Position numbers and translations under genes: made by a program. DNA of 64,000 nucleotides, taken from contig JADKHC010000009.1 of the NCBI GenBank assembly GCA_016721945.1, positions 62,001 through 126,000 of the forward strand, written 5' to 3'. The notes beneath the pieces were generated by a model. That model had not been told where the DNA came from. It worked only from the letters and a program-made list of their open reading frames with translations, and made no database searches. Source of the stretch: Verrucomicrobiota bacterium (GTDB lineage Bacteria; Verrucomicrobiota; Verrucomicrobiia; Opitutales; Opitutaceae). Below, piece by piece: positions 6,541 through 15,739 of this stretch (its first letter is position 1; each line of letters starts with the position of its first letter).

Positions 6541-9144
6541 ATGCCCACAACCGAAACAGCTTCAAGCGCCAATCCTGCTGCGCCACAGCCACGCCTACGC
6601 CGACCGGAAGTACTCGCGCCAGCAGGCGATTGGGACTGCGTGCGGGCAGCGGTCGAAAACGGTGCCGACGCGGTCTACTTCGGCCTGGAACGCTTTAACG
6701 CGCGCATGCGCGCTCACAACTTCACCCTCGCCGATCTGCCTGCTCTGATGTCGTTTCTGCACCGTCGCGGCGTGCGCGGTTACGTGACGTTCAACACACT
6801 CGTCTTCGCCGATGAACTCGACGGCGCGGCCGAATACCTGCGCCCCATCATCGCCGCCGGCGTGGACGCCGCCATCGTGCAGGACATTGGTATCTTTCGT
6901 TTGATTCGGCAACTATCGCCGGACTTTCCCATCCACGGTTCAACCCAGATGACGATCACCAGCGCCGCCGGCGTGGCCTTCGCGCGTCAACTCGGTGCCG
7001 AGTTGGTCGTACTCGCCCGGGAAAACAACCTAGCCGATATCGCCAAAATACAGGAATCGTCCGCACAAGCCGGCACCAGCCTTCCGCTGGAAGTGTTCGT
7101 CCACGGTGCCTTGTGCGTGGCGTACTCCGGCCAATGCCTGACCAGCGAATCGCTCGGCGGACGTTCGGCCAATCGCGGCGAATGCGCTCAAGCCTGCCGC
7201 CTGCCCTACGATCTCGTCTCCGATGGACGCAAGGTCGATCTAGGCGATCGGCGCTACCTGCTCAGCCCGCGCGACCTGTCTGGAATCGACGTACTGCCCG
7301 ATCTGATACGCAACGGAATCGCCTCGCTCAAGATCGAAGGCCGCCTGAAAAGCGCCGAATACGTCGCTAGCATCACGCGCATCTACCGTCAGGCTGTGGA
7401 TCGCGCGATGGGCGCATTCGCCAACGAAGCCAAACCCGCAGCAGCCCTACCCGCTGCCGATCGCTACGAACTCGAAATGAGTTTTTCGCGCGGCCTCTCC
7501 ACCGGCTGGTTCGGCGGCACCAACAACCGCGAGCTCGTTCACGCCCGCTTCGGCACAAAGCGCGGCGTTTTCCTTGGGGAAATCTCACGCGTGCAAAACG
7601 AAACCGTTTCACTGCGCCTGGTCGCGCCTCTGAAACCTGGCGATGGCGTGGTCTTTGACGCGGGACGCCCGGAAGACCGCGAAGAAGGCGGTCGCATCTA
7701 CACCGTCGAACAGCATGGCCAGGAGGTCACGCTCGGCTTCGGTCACGGCGACATCAATTTTGCCCGCGTGAAACCCGGCCAGCTCCTCTGGAAAACCAAC
7801 GACCCCGCGCTCGACCGCGGCGTGCGCCAGACTTTCGCCGGCGAAAAAATCCGCTACCAACGCCCCATCACGCTGGAAGTTCACGGACACACCGGTGCAC
7901 CGCTAACACTGATCGCTAACGACGGCGAGGGCCACGTCGTCCGCCTGAGTTCGCAGATCAATCTCGAACCGGCCACGAACCACCCGCTAACACCAAGCCG
8001 TCTTGAAGAACAACTCGGGCGCCTTGGCGGCACGCCCTTCAACCTTGGCTCGCTGACCTGCGCACTCGAAGGCGACGTGATGCTGCCCGTCAGCGAACTC
8101 AACCGTCTGCGCCGCGAAATCGCGACCGAACTCGAACGCCTGCGCGCCCTACCAAAACTCTGGACGCTGAACCCTTCCCCTGTAGGAGCCTGCTTGCAGG
8201 CGATAAACCCTACGGATCGCCTGCAAGCAGGCTCCTACAATACGAACCAACCGCCAGAACTCATTCTCGTTGTTCGCAGTATGCCTCAGCTTGAGGCAGC
8301 CCTACGCTGTGCTGGAGCCGATACGATCTATTGCGAGTTCGAGAACCCCAAGCACTACCGAGAAGCCGTGCTTGCGTTCCGTGAGGACAACGCCCAGCGC
8401 AATCCCGCCGAGGCCGCGCGCCGCACCATTTGGGTTTTGCCACCGCGCATCTTCAAACCTGGCGAAGAATGGATTCTTAAACAGGTTCGCTCCTCTGATG
8501 CCGACGGGTATTTGGTGCGCAACTACGATCACCTTTCGTTTTTCGCTGGAGATCGAAAACGTGGTGATTTCTCACTTAACGTGGCAAACCCGCTCACTGC
8601 GGAGTATTTCATCAAGCACTGCGGCCTCGAGCGCGTAACCGCTTCCTATGACCTAAACGTGGTCCAGCTCGAAGCGCTGCTCGCATCTGCCCCTGCCCTC
8701 TGGTTCGACCTTACGCTCCACCAGCACATGCCGATGTTTCACATGGAGCACTGCGTATTCTGCGCCTTTCTCTCAGAGGGAAAAGATTACCACGATTGCG
8801 GACGCCCTTGCGACAGCCACGAGGTGAAAATCCGCGACCGCGTTGGTGCCGAACTCCCGCTCAAGGCCGACGCAGGCTGTCGCAACACCGTCTTCAACAA
8901 CCGCGCCCAAACCGGCGCAGAATACCTCGACCGTTTTCTCGCGCGCGGAGCCCGGAGTTTCCGCGTCGAGTTTGTCGACGAATCTCCCGACGAAGTGCTA
9001 CGCATAGCCAAATGCTACCACCAATTACTGCTCGGGGAAATCCGCGGCGCAGACCTGTGGCGCGAATTCAAATTCATCAATCAACTCGGCGTGACACGCG
9101 GTCAGCTCGAAGCCGCGTCTCAGGTTATCCACCGGAAGATCTGA
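6541..9144 (+). CDS. U32-family protein (RlhA-like, with long C-terminal region)
   Basis: A large (867-residue) peptidase-U32-family protein. The N-terminus RPEVLAPAGDWDCVRAAVEN and the Cys-rich signature around residues 185-225 (SGQCLTSESLGGRSANRGEC, then AQACRLPYDL) are those of the U32 core. In RlhA and TrhP this core takes part in RNA hydroxylation rather than proteolysis. A collagenase-like domain with barrel follows, then a second U32-like repeat with Cys residues near 735-760 (HCVFCAFLSEGKDYHDCGRP). Residues about 548-566 are encoded by an inserted 59-bp palindrome and read PVGACLQAINPTDRLQAG. The start at 6541 is preferred over an ATG nine codons upstream that overlaps the MFS stop. 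Confidence 0.87.
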   Translation: MPTTETASSANPAAPQPRLRRPEVLAPAGDWDCVRAAVENGADAVYFGLERFNARMRAHNFTLADLPALMSFLHRRGVRGYVTFNTLVFADELDGAAEYLRPIIAAGVDAAIVQDIGIFRLIRQLSPDFPIHGSTQMTITSAAGVAFARQLGAELVVLARENNLADIAKIQESSAQAGTSLPLEVFVHGALCVAYSGQCLTSESLGGRSANRGECAQACRLPYDLVSDGRKVDLGDRRYLLSPRDLSGIDVLPDLIRNGIASLKIEGRLKSAEYVASITRIYRQAVDRAMGAFANEAKPAAALPAADRYELEMSFSRGLSTGWFGGTNNRELVHARFGTKRGVFLGEISRVQNETVSLRLVAPLKPGDGVVFDAGRPEDREEGGRIYTVEQHGQEVTLGFGHGDINFARVKPGQLLWKTNDPALDRGVRQTFAGEKIRYQRPITLEVHGHTGAPLTLIANDGEGHVVRLSSQINLEPATNHPLTPSRLEEQLGRLGGTPFNLGSLTCALEGDVMLPVSELNRLRREIATELERLRALPKLWTLNPSPVGACLQAINPTDRLQAGSYNTNQPPELILVVRSMPQLEAALRCAGADTIYCEFENPKHYREAVLAFREDNAQRNPAEAARRTIWVLPPRIFKPGEEWILKQVRSSDADGYLVRNYDHLSFFAGDRKRGDFSLNVANPLTAEYFIKHCGLERVTASYDLNVVQLEALLASAPALWFDLTLHQHMPMFHMEHCVFCAFLSEGKDYHDCGRPCDSHEVKIRDRVGAELPLKADAGCRNTVFNNRAQTGAEYLDRFLARGARSFRVEFVDESPDEVLRIAKCYHQLLLGEIRGADLWREFKFINQLGVTRGQLEAASQVIHRKI
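8181..8239. repeat. REP-like palindrome inserted in frame in the U32 gene
   Basis: Two perfect 24-bp inverted arms (8181-8204 and 8216-8239) surround an 11-base centre. Each arm reads TGTAGGAGCCTGCTTGCAGG and four more bases, and itself folds as a small GCCTGC/GCAGGC hairpin preceded by GTAG. That is the layout of REP sequences paired head to head (a BIME). The element lies in a linker of the protein and keeps the frame open. Confidence 0.85.
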
Positions 9145-9159
9145 GGCCCATGTTATTGG

Positions 9160-10989
9160 TTATGGGTACTCGCCTGCAGCGGACGAACCATTCGGAATAA
9201 GGAAATAGAAGTCACTTCCTTCGCCTTGCTTACTGCTACACGAAATCGTGCCGCCGTGGGCGACAACAATGTCTCTGGCGATGGACAGCCCCAAACCTGC
9301 GCCTTTCCGCGTCTGCCCGGGCACACGATAAAACTTTTCAAACACCCGGGAAAGGTTCTCGTCAGAAATACCAGGACCCTGATCGCGCACGCCAAAACGC
9401 ACAAAACCCTCCGAACCCGGTTGGGCGTAGAGAGTGATTTCGGTTTGCGGCGGCGAATACTTTGAGGCGTTGGCGAGGAGATTGATGAACACGTGACGAA
9501 GCCGATCCGGGTCGGCATTGATCACGCCAAGCTCGCTGCCCACCTTGATCACGATCTTCTGCTCCTCCGCGTCGAGGATCGGTTTTATTTCGCGCGCCAT
9601 CTCGGCGAGCATCACGTCGACGGCCACCTCTCGTCGGTTCAATCGAGCCACGCCACTTTCCAGTCGGGCGAGATCGAGCAGGTCGTTGAGTATGCGCAGA
9701 AGGCGATCGGCATCGTCGCGCGCCGTTTCCAACAAATCGCGTTGCGAGGCCGAAAGCGGCCCGACCTGCTGTTCAAGCAAGAGGTAAACCGCCATGCGCA
9801 AGCTGGTAAGTGGTGTCTTCAGCTCGTGGCTGACCGTGCCAACCAGATTGCTCTTTGCGTCGTCTAGTAGTCGAAATTTGGTTACATCCTGCAGAATCAA
9901 AGCTGCTCCGCCAAACCCAGTCAGCGCATCGCCAATCGCGAGAATGCGCGGAAGAAAATGCCGCTCTTCACGTCCGACCCGGGCTGTGATCACATGATCG
10001 TAGCTTGCCGGTATATAATGGTTACCCGATTGCAAAACCTCGTGCAAGCGCTCAGCCAGGCCCGACGGAAATCCGTCGACGAACTCGGGTGAGGCCGCCA
10101 GCGCTTCTGCCGCAGGATTCCGCACTTCGTGAGTGCCATCCCGAGCGACCACAAAAAGCGGGTCCGGCGTCGAAGTCAGTGTGGCTTCCATCGTACGCTG
10201 AGCCCGCACGACTTTCGCCGTCGTCGCGTCGCGATAAGCACGTAGTTTGGCCGCCATCGTGTTAAACGTCCGGGCTAATTCACCAAGCTCGTCGCGCGAT
10301 GTAACGGGAACTTCCTTATCCCAATTGCCATCGCCAAGTGCCGCAGCCGAGGACGTCAACGTCTGCACCGGCCGGAGAATCGAACGCGCCAGCTGGTACG
10401 AGAGAAACAGCGACAGCAATATGCCGCCGACCAGCGAGGCCAGTAAAATATTAATGCCAGTCTTGACGACTTGGGCAGCTCGATTGGTTGCGGAATGCAG
10501 ATCGGTATAATCGAACTCGGTAATTTCTTTTAGCGACCTGAGCGTGCGGAAGAGCGCCGACTCGGCCTCCTGATAACTGCGCATCGAGGCTGCGGCTCCC
10601 CGGGTAAAAACGTCCTCACCGATTCCGGATAACTGATCGAACGCCCCAACTATCTTCCCCACCGCTTCTGCGCGCGGCGTGCCAGCCGAGGAAAACGACT
10701 GATCCATCAAAGCTTTTTGAAAACGACTGCGATGCTCAAAGTACGGCTTCTTCGCCTCAAGCACACTCCCGTTTTGAGCATCGTGGATCGCCTGAACCAT
10801 CAACGCCGCTTGCTCGCTCATTTCGTAGCATCCGATCATCGAACGATAGCTCACCGAAACCCTGCTTTCCATGGAACGCGCCAATTCGCGCGCAATAAAA
10901 ACCGTGGCCAGACCGACAACGATAAACAGAAGCAACAAAGGCAACAGCCCCAGATAAAGCCGCGTGCGAAGCATAATTTGTGAGACCAT
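9160..10989 (-). CDS. Membrane sensor histidine kinase (KinB-like)
   Basis: A 609-residue kinase. It has a first membrane helix (LYLGLLPLLLLFIVVGLATV), a periplasmic region of about 150 residues and a second helix (GINILLASLVGGILLSLFLS). A HAMP linker (LARSILRPVQTLTSSAAALG), a PAS-like segment and a HisKA box (VSHELKTPLTSLRM, phospho-acceptor His near 388) follow. The ATPase domain has N box NLLANASKYS and G boxes DQGPGIS and KGAGLGLSIA. The ATG at 10989 is used because the 47 residues in front lack a signal and overlap the regulator gene. It is 50 bases downstream of its response regulator. The architecture matches Pseudomonas KinB. Confidence 0.9.
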   Translation of the reverse strand: MVSQIMLRTRLYLGLLPLLLLFIVVGLATVFIARELARSMESRVSVSYRSMIGCYEMSEQAALMVQAIHDAQNGSVLEAKKPYFEHRSRFQKALMDQSFSSAGTPRAEAVGKIVGAFDQLSGIGEDVFTRGAAASMRSYQEAESALFRTLRSLKEITEFDYTDLHSATNRAAQVVKTGINILLASLVGGILLSLFLSYQLARSILRPVQTLTSSAAALGDGNWDKEVPVTSRDELGELARTFNTMAAKLRAYRDATTAKVVRAQRTMEATLTSTPDPLFVVARDGTHEVRNPAAEALAASPEFVDGFPSGLAERLHEVLQSGNHYIPASYDHVITARVGREERHFLPRILAIGDALTGFGGAALILQDVTKFRLLDDAKSNLVGTVSHELKTPLTSLRMAVYLLLEQQVGPLSASQRDLLETARDDADRLLRILNDLLDLARLESGVARLNRREVAVDVMLAEMAREIKPILDAEEQKIVIKVGSELGVINADPDRLRHVFINLLANASKYSPPQTEITLYAQPGSEGFVRFGVRDQGPGISDENLSRVFEKFYRVPGQTRKGAGLGLSIARDIVVAHGGTISCSSKQGEGSDFYFLIPNGSSAAGEYP

Positions 10990-11039
10990 GGCGAATGGTT
11001 CGGCTCTAGATCGTTCCAGGGTCGTGCACAAAAAAAACC

Positions 11040-12374
11040 TCAGAGCAGCCCCAGTTTCTGGCGCTTGCGATAAAGTGTCGCCGGATCGATGCCCAGCGTG
11101 CGGGCCGCCTCTTCGAGATTGCGCGAACAAGCGAGCGTGCGACGAATGTGTTCGGTTTCGAGTTCGTCGATCGTGACGCGTGCGCCCACCGCGATGCTCG
11201 AGTCTGCTTGGGGCAGAAACTCCTCATGCAGATCGGAGAGCTCGATCACCTCACTCGCAGCGAGGATCACCGCCCGCTCAATTACGTTACGCAACTCACG
11301 GATATTGCCTGGCCAGGCATAGCGCACAAACGCCTCGCGCACCCCTGGTGAGAGCGCCTTGACTTTCTTTCCCAAGGCCACGGCAAAAAAAGCACAGTAG
11401 TTTTCCGCGATGCGGAGCAGATCGGCCGGCCGGTCTTTCAAGCCGGGCAGCGAAAGGCTGATGACATTCAGGCGGTAGAATAAATCCTCGCGGAACCGGC
11501 CATTTTTTACCTCTTCGGCCAGGTTTCGGTTGGTCGCAGCGATAACACGGACACTGGCCCGGCGTATTTTAGATTCACCTACACGCTCATATTCGCGTTC
11601 CTGCAAAAGCCGGAGTAGCTTGGGCTGAATCTCGCGAGGCAACTCCCCGATTTCGTCGAGGAAGAGCGTGCCGCCGTCCGCCGCTGCGACCTTGCCAAGC
11701 GTATCGCTCACCGCACCCGTGAACGAACCTTTCACATGACCAAATAATTCGCTCTCGAGCAATTCGCGCGACAAGCTCGGGCAGTTGACCGTGACAAAGG
11801 CGCTGTCCTTCTGCGTGCTGCGACGATGAATCTCGCGCGCAAGCATGCTTTTACCCGTGCCGCTTGGTCCTAGGACTAGGATCGTTGCAGACGTCTCTGC
11901 GGCCTTGAAAGCCATTTGGAGCACACGCTGCACCGCAGGTTCGTCGGAGGAGAAATCGATCTGTGGCGTCTGCTCGACAAGTTGCGACTCGAGTTGCTGG
12001 ACGCGCTGTTCGAGTTTTCGTGCTCGTGCAACTTTATCGAGCACCTGACGGATCTGATCCGGCGTAAAAGGCTTCGGGATAAAATCGAACGCGCCGCGCC
12101 GCATCGCCTCGACCGCGGTGCTGATATTGGCAAACGCGGTGAACATGATCACGACCAACGTCGGCTGAGCCTGTAACAATCTTTCCAATACAACCAAGCC
12201 ATCCTCGTTGCCGAGATTGACGTCGAGGAAGCAGACATCGCACGGAGCCTCCTCGAGCAGTTTCAACGCACGCAGGCCGTTGGGCGCCAGCAGGACCTCA
12301 TGGCCCATCGTCTCGACGGCAATACCGGTGGTTTTCCGGATTCCGGGTTCATCATCAACAATCAGTACGCGCAT
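11040..12374 (-). CDS. Sigma-54-dependent response regulator (AlgB/NtrC type)
   Basis: The 444-residue protein has a receiver domain (acidic pair DD 7-8, phosphorylated Asp51 in FLDVNLG, Lys101 in IPKPF). A central AAA+ domain carries Walker A GPSGTGKS near 169-176 and Walker B GGTLFLDEIGELP. It ends with a Fis-type helix-turn-helix (RNLEEAARTLGIDPATLYRK). The sigma-54 contact loop reads GSFTGA (216-221) instead of the usual GAFTGA. With the downstream kinase it forms a two-component system; AlgB/KinB-type systems control envelope and exopolysaccharide genes in Pseudomonas, but the targets here are unknown. Confidence 0.93.
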   Translation of the reverse strand: MRVLIVDDEPGIRKTTGIAVETMGHEVLLAPNGLRALKLLEEAPCDVCFLDVNLGNEDGLVVLERLLQAQPTLVVIMFTAFANISTAVEAMRRGAFDFIPKPFTPDQIRQVLDKVARARKLEQRVQQLESQLVEQTPQIDFSSDEPAVQRVLQMAFKAAETSATILVLGPSGTGKSMLAREIHRRSTQKDSAFVTVNCPSLSRELLESELFGHVKGSFTGAVSDTLGKVAAADGGTLFLDEIGELPREIQPKLLRLLQEREYERVGESKIRRASVRVIAATNRNLAEEVKNGRFREDLFYRLNVISLSLPGLKDRPADLLRIAENYCAFFAVALGKKVKALSPGVREAFVRYAWPGNIRELRNVIERAVILAASEVIELSDLHEEFLPQADSSIAVGARVTIDELETEHIRRTLACSRNLEEAARTLGIDPATLYRKRQKLGLL

Positions 12375-12452
12375 AGTCGGAGGTCGTGGGGCACTGCGCC
12401 ATGTTGGTCAGGCCTGGTTCGGGTTCGCAAGGCTCGATGTATAAAAAGCCAA

Positions 12453-12479
12453 GGCGGGGCCGCTTAAAGCGACCCCGCC
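12453..12479 (-). terminator. Terminator after the small DUF1328-like gene
   Basis: A GC-rich hairpin (GGCGGGGCCGCT / AGCGACCCCGCC, one mismatch) is followed on the minus strand by TTGGCTTTTTAT. It separates the gene at 12563-12769 from the response-regulator gene downstream. Confidence 0.75.
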
Positions 12480-12562
12480 AGGTCCAGCTTCAACTAACAA
12501 TCCCAGAGGTAACACCTCCGGGAAGTGAGAAATTATTATAACATCGAAAGAACCCTGCTCTG

Positions 12563-12769
12563 CTATCCCACACCGGTGCGTCGATGGTGATGCCAAATAT
12601 ACACCGCTAACATCGTCAACGCCAGTACCAGACAGCTTATTGCAGCAATACAACCCACCAGACTCGCCGTTTCGCTCCCGGTTCCAGCAAACGTGAAAAC
12701 AATGCCGATAATTGCAATCAATAATAGCGTGATCGCCCAGTTCAAAATACTTGCATCACCTGACTTCAT
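12563..12769 (-). CDS. Small membrane protein, DUF1328-like
   Basis: A 68-residue protein with two hydrophobic helices (NWAITLLLIAIIGIVFTFAG and CIAAISCLVLALTMLAVYIW). The NWAITLLLIA start followed by a Gly-rich turn resembles the YtjA/DUF1328 family of stress-induced small membrane proteins. A strong Shine-Dalgarno (AGGAGGCCTTTA) precedes the ATG. The 5' region holds an imperfect palindrome (TGTGTGCGCAAACACAC), a possible operator. It lies upstream of the two-component pair on the same strand but is cut off from it by a terminator. The family assignment is tentative. Confidence 0.7.
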   Translation of the reverse strand: MKSGDASILNWAITLLLIAIIGIVFTFAGTGSETASLVGCIAAISCLVLALTMLAVYIWHHHRRTGVG

Positions 12770-13190
12770 TAAAGGCCTCCTATTGTGTGCGCAAACACAC
12801 GGTTATAGCTGATACAACGCCCTGAAAAAAGGCGTGAGGTATTGTGTAGTAGTGAGCGGGAAGCGTTCATAATGCGGCAGAATCGTGATGCCAACGAACG
12901 ACATTATTGCGCCTCTCATGCCAACCACAGGCAGGCGGTAACTAACCAATTGCTTGTAAGTAAATTAAGCTCCACGACGGATCTCCCAGCAGCGCCAATG
13001 ACGTGCAACTTGCATCCCTCAATGAGCAGTATCCACGCAGAATGCATGAGCTTCGCTGGCGAACGCCCCTGAGCAATGTCACCTTCTAGCAATAAGCACT
13101 TACGTTAATCTCGTACCGGCAGTTTCCTAAAAACGATTTCTAGGATCGAATCTCGCCCAAGAACCGTTCACACGTCTTCTTCCACGCTCC
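12770..13190. other. Intergenic region, no gene recognised
   Basis: About 420 bases between two divergent genes. Apart from the palindrome at 12784-12800, which belongs to the minus-strand gene, no repeat, RNA or credible reading frame is seen. A 76-codon frame at 12842-13072 has no coding character. Confidence 0.5.
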
Positions 13191-14435
13191 ATGAAAGTGC
13201 CGCCCGCCAATCCGCCCACCACTCCCAGTACCGCCGAAATCGCTCCCAGCGCTGAGCCTTCTGCGCGTTTGAGCGATCTCGAAATCAAAGATGCACAATT
13301 GATCTTTGAGGCAGCCTGGCAGGATCTCGAAGCCTCGCACGCACGCAGTGACCTGCGTTTCCCAAAGGAGCTGCTTCTACTTGGTGGCGCTCCTGGTGCA
13401 GGTAAAGGCACCAACACGGCCTTCATCGCCAAAGCGCGTGGGTTGACCTGCCCTCCGATCGTGATGAGCGCCCTTCTCGATTCACCCGAAGCTCAGCGCA
13501 TCAAAGACTCTGGCGGCATGGTCGGTGATCGCGAAGTCGTGAGTATTTTGCTGCACCAACTCCTTCGTCCAGAGTTTCGTGATGGTGCCATCCTCGATGG
13601 CTTTCCCCGCACCAAAGTCCAGGTTGAGTGCTTGAAGCTTTTGGTTGATCGCATGCACCAGCTGCGGCGCGAGTTTTATCAGACGCCCTTGAGCATCCAT
13701 TTTCGCCAGCCGACGATTCACATTATGGTGCTCTTCGTTGACGAAAAGGAGAGCGTGTCGCGTCAATTGAAACGCGGGCGCGAGCTCATCAAGTACAACG
13801 AAGAAGTGCAGCGCACCGGCATCGGCGAGTTACAGGAATTGCGTGCGACCGACTACGACGAAAGCCTCGCGCAACGCCGCTACCGCGTTTTCAAAGAACA
13901 AACCTGGGCGGCACTCCAGTCGTTGAAGGAGATTTTCTATTATCATTTCATCAACGCCCAGGGCTCGATCACCGAGGTGGAGCAGAACATCCTGCAAGAG
14001 CTCCAGTATCAGAGCTCGCTCGAGCTCGATCCGCGCACGCACGATCTTCTGCGGAGCCTGCCAGTCGCGAGCGAGATCATCATTCACGCGCGCCAGGAAC
14101 TCGTTCGACGTCTCGACAGCTACCAATTCGAGCACGCAGCTTTGTTGAGCCGAGTCGTGGTCTTTATTGAAAAGAAGATCATGCCAATCGTTTTGCGGCA
14201 TGCGATCTCAGGTGTCGCGCTCGTCAATACCGAGGACACCACACTCGAAGACCCGCTCGCCCTGGCCATGTTGATCGATATTTTCTCAGAACGAGGCTTC
14301 CACGCGGTCGTTGACCTGCACCGGATCGAAGTACCGGAGAAATTCGACCTGACCACCGGAATGATCAAATGCCGTGTGAAGAAAGTCTTCCGTATTCAGA
14401 TCCGCTTTCAGGGCTCTGAAATCCGGCGCGGATAG
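13191..14435 (+). CDS. Adenylate-kinase-like nucleoside monophosphate kinase with long C-terminal extension
   Basis: A 414-residue protein. Residues about 58-245 resemble adenylate kinase: P-loop LLLLGGAPGAGKGTNT, the GGMVGDREVV segment at the NMP-binding site, and the lid-proximal signature ILDGFPRTKVQVE. It differs from the usual 180-220-residue enzyme in having a proline-rich N-terminus, a helical insert (REFYQTPLSIHF) and a C-terminal domain of about 150 residues. That domain (HARQELVRRLDSYQFEHAAL and beyond) has no recognised family. The expected reaction is phosphate transfer between ATP and a nucleoside monophosphate. The added domain suggests a special role, possibly regulatory. Confidence 0.78.
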   Translation: MKVPPANPPTTPSTAEIAPSAEPSARLSDLEIKDAQLIFEAAWQDLEASHARSDLRFPKELLLLGGAPGAGKGTNTAFIAKARGLTCPPIVMSALLDSPEAQRIKDSGGMVGDREVVSILLHQLLRPEFRDGAILDGFPRTKVQVECLKLLVDRMHQLRREFYQTPLSIHFRQPTIHIMVLFVDEKESVSRQLKRGRELIKYNEEVQRTGIGELQELRATDYDESLAQRRYRVFKEQTWAALQSLKEIFYYHFINAQGSITEVEQNILQELQYQSSLELDPRTHDLLRSLPVASEIIIHARQELVRRLDSYQFEHAALLSRVVVFIEKKIMPIVLRHAISGVALVNTEDTTLEDPLALAMLIDIFSERGFHAVVDLHRIEVPEKFDLTTGMIKCRVKKVFRIQIRFQGSEIRRG

Positions 14436-14708
14436 AAAGGCACTTCGCTCCTAAAGCAGTCGTTGCAGGAGAAGCCTTGAGCCTCCTGCCTGAAAGAGCA
14501 GGCCCGAGCAGAAAACCTCGGATTCCGCTCTTGAGCCAAACACGCGACGACGAAACTTATCATTACTTTTTTACATCTGTTTAACTTTCTAGTCGTTTAG
14601 CCGATGTAACTGGTGTGAACAAACATGGAGTCGTCTGTGAACCCAATGCCCCACCATTTGGGGTAATCTGTGGTCTAGCAGACTGGCCCATCTCGTTCTG
14701 AAAAGCAG

Positions 14709-15704
14709 ATGAGTCAGACCACCACAATTTCCACGCCAGCCCAGCCTTCCTTCACGGAACTCCCCGAAGTCATCCGTGATATGCTGCGCGACGAAGCGAA
14801 CCTATCGACCGCCAGACACGTGCTAGAGGATGCACGTAACGATGCAGTCGGGCGGGTAGAAAAACTACGCAGCGAGCGCCCCAAGATCAGTTTTCTCGTC
14901 TCGAAAAAACAACGCGAAGAATTCGCAGCGGCATCCGAGGCCATTCAGCGCCAGATCGACCTCATCGACGCCATGCTTGGCCGTGTCGCGAAAGCGCGCG
15001 ATCGTTTGCAGAGCCCGCTGCGCGGCACGTTGCTTAACCACATGCAAGAGGCAGATCCGCTCTATCGTCAGGGCCTGCGAGCGGGGCGCTTTCACGAACA
15101 CTGGCGGCGCGGCCACTCGATCGTTGCTGACCGGCTGCGCGGCTTCATGCGTGACTTAAAAACCGTCCGCACTGCCTTGACCAACGATGCCGGACGAGGA
15201 CTGAGCTCGTTGTCGGAAGAATCAAATTGGGCCATCACCACTTTGCACGGAGCTAGTATCGAACTTGATCGCGAGATCGACGCCCTCAACCACTGGGGCG
15301 CAGAACACACCCGATGCGTGCAAGGAACTCCGTTCTCTCGCGTCCATCTGCCGACGCTGGAAAAATGGTCGTGCACCGCTCGCACCGTTTCCCTTTCGAA
15401 AAGTACGCCCGCCGCCGCCCTCGCGTCCACCGAGGCCATTTTCACTGAGTTTTCCGAGTATCGTCAGCCCAGTCTCGATACCATCATCGGTATGTTCCAG
15501 GCCGCCGCCGACGAACACGGCCAGATCGCCGAGATGCGCCTACGCCAGCGCTGGAGCCAACTCCTCAACTACGCCGAGTGCCACCTCGTGGCCGACGCCG
15601 AACTCGAACCAACGCTTACCGCCATCGAGCACCGGCTTTCCTCTGCGGAACACGCCCGCCTTACCGCACAGCTGCCGTTCGTTCCCTTCACGTCCGAGCG
15701 CTGA
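14709..15704 (+). CDS. Hypothetical helical protein
   Basis: A 331-residue soluble protein with no signal peptide or membrane helix. It is predicted to be mostly alpha-helical, with charged heptad-like stretches (ARHVLEDARNDAVGRVEKLR, EAIQRQIDLIDAMLGRVAKA). No domain is recognised. It follows the kinase-like gene on the same strand after 273 bases and is convergent with the ABC permease operon, whose last stop is only 35 bases away. The codon usage matches its neighbours, so it is very likely expressed. Confidence 0.7.
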   Translation: MSQTTTISTPAQPSFTELPEVIRDMLRDEANLSTARHVLEDARNDAVGRVEKLRSERPKISFLVSKKQREEFAAASEAIQRQIDLIDAMLGRVAKARDRLQSPLRGTLLNHMQEADPLYRQGLRAGRFHEHWRRGHSIVADRLRGFMRDLKTVRTALTNDAGRGLSSLSEESNWAITTLHGASIELDREIDALNHWGAEHTRCVQGTPFSRVHLPTLEKWSCTARTVSLSKSTPAAALASTEAIFTEFSEYRQPSLDTIIGMFQAAADEHGQIAEMRLRQRWSQLLNYAECHLVADAELEPTLTAIEHRLSSAEHARLTAQLPFVPFTSER

Positions 15705-15739
15705 ACAGCGCAGCCTTCGCCCACGCTGCACAAGGGCGC

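Noticed and set aside
12842..13072. 76-codon frame between divergent genes
   Set aside because: No ribosome site, no motif, and unusual composition.
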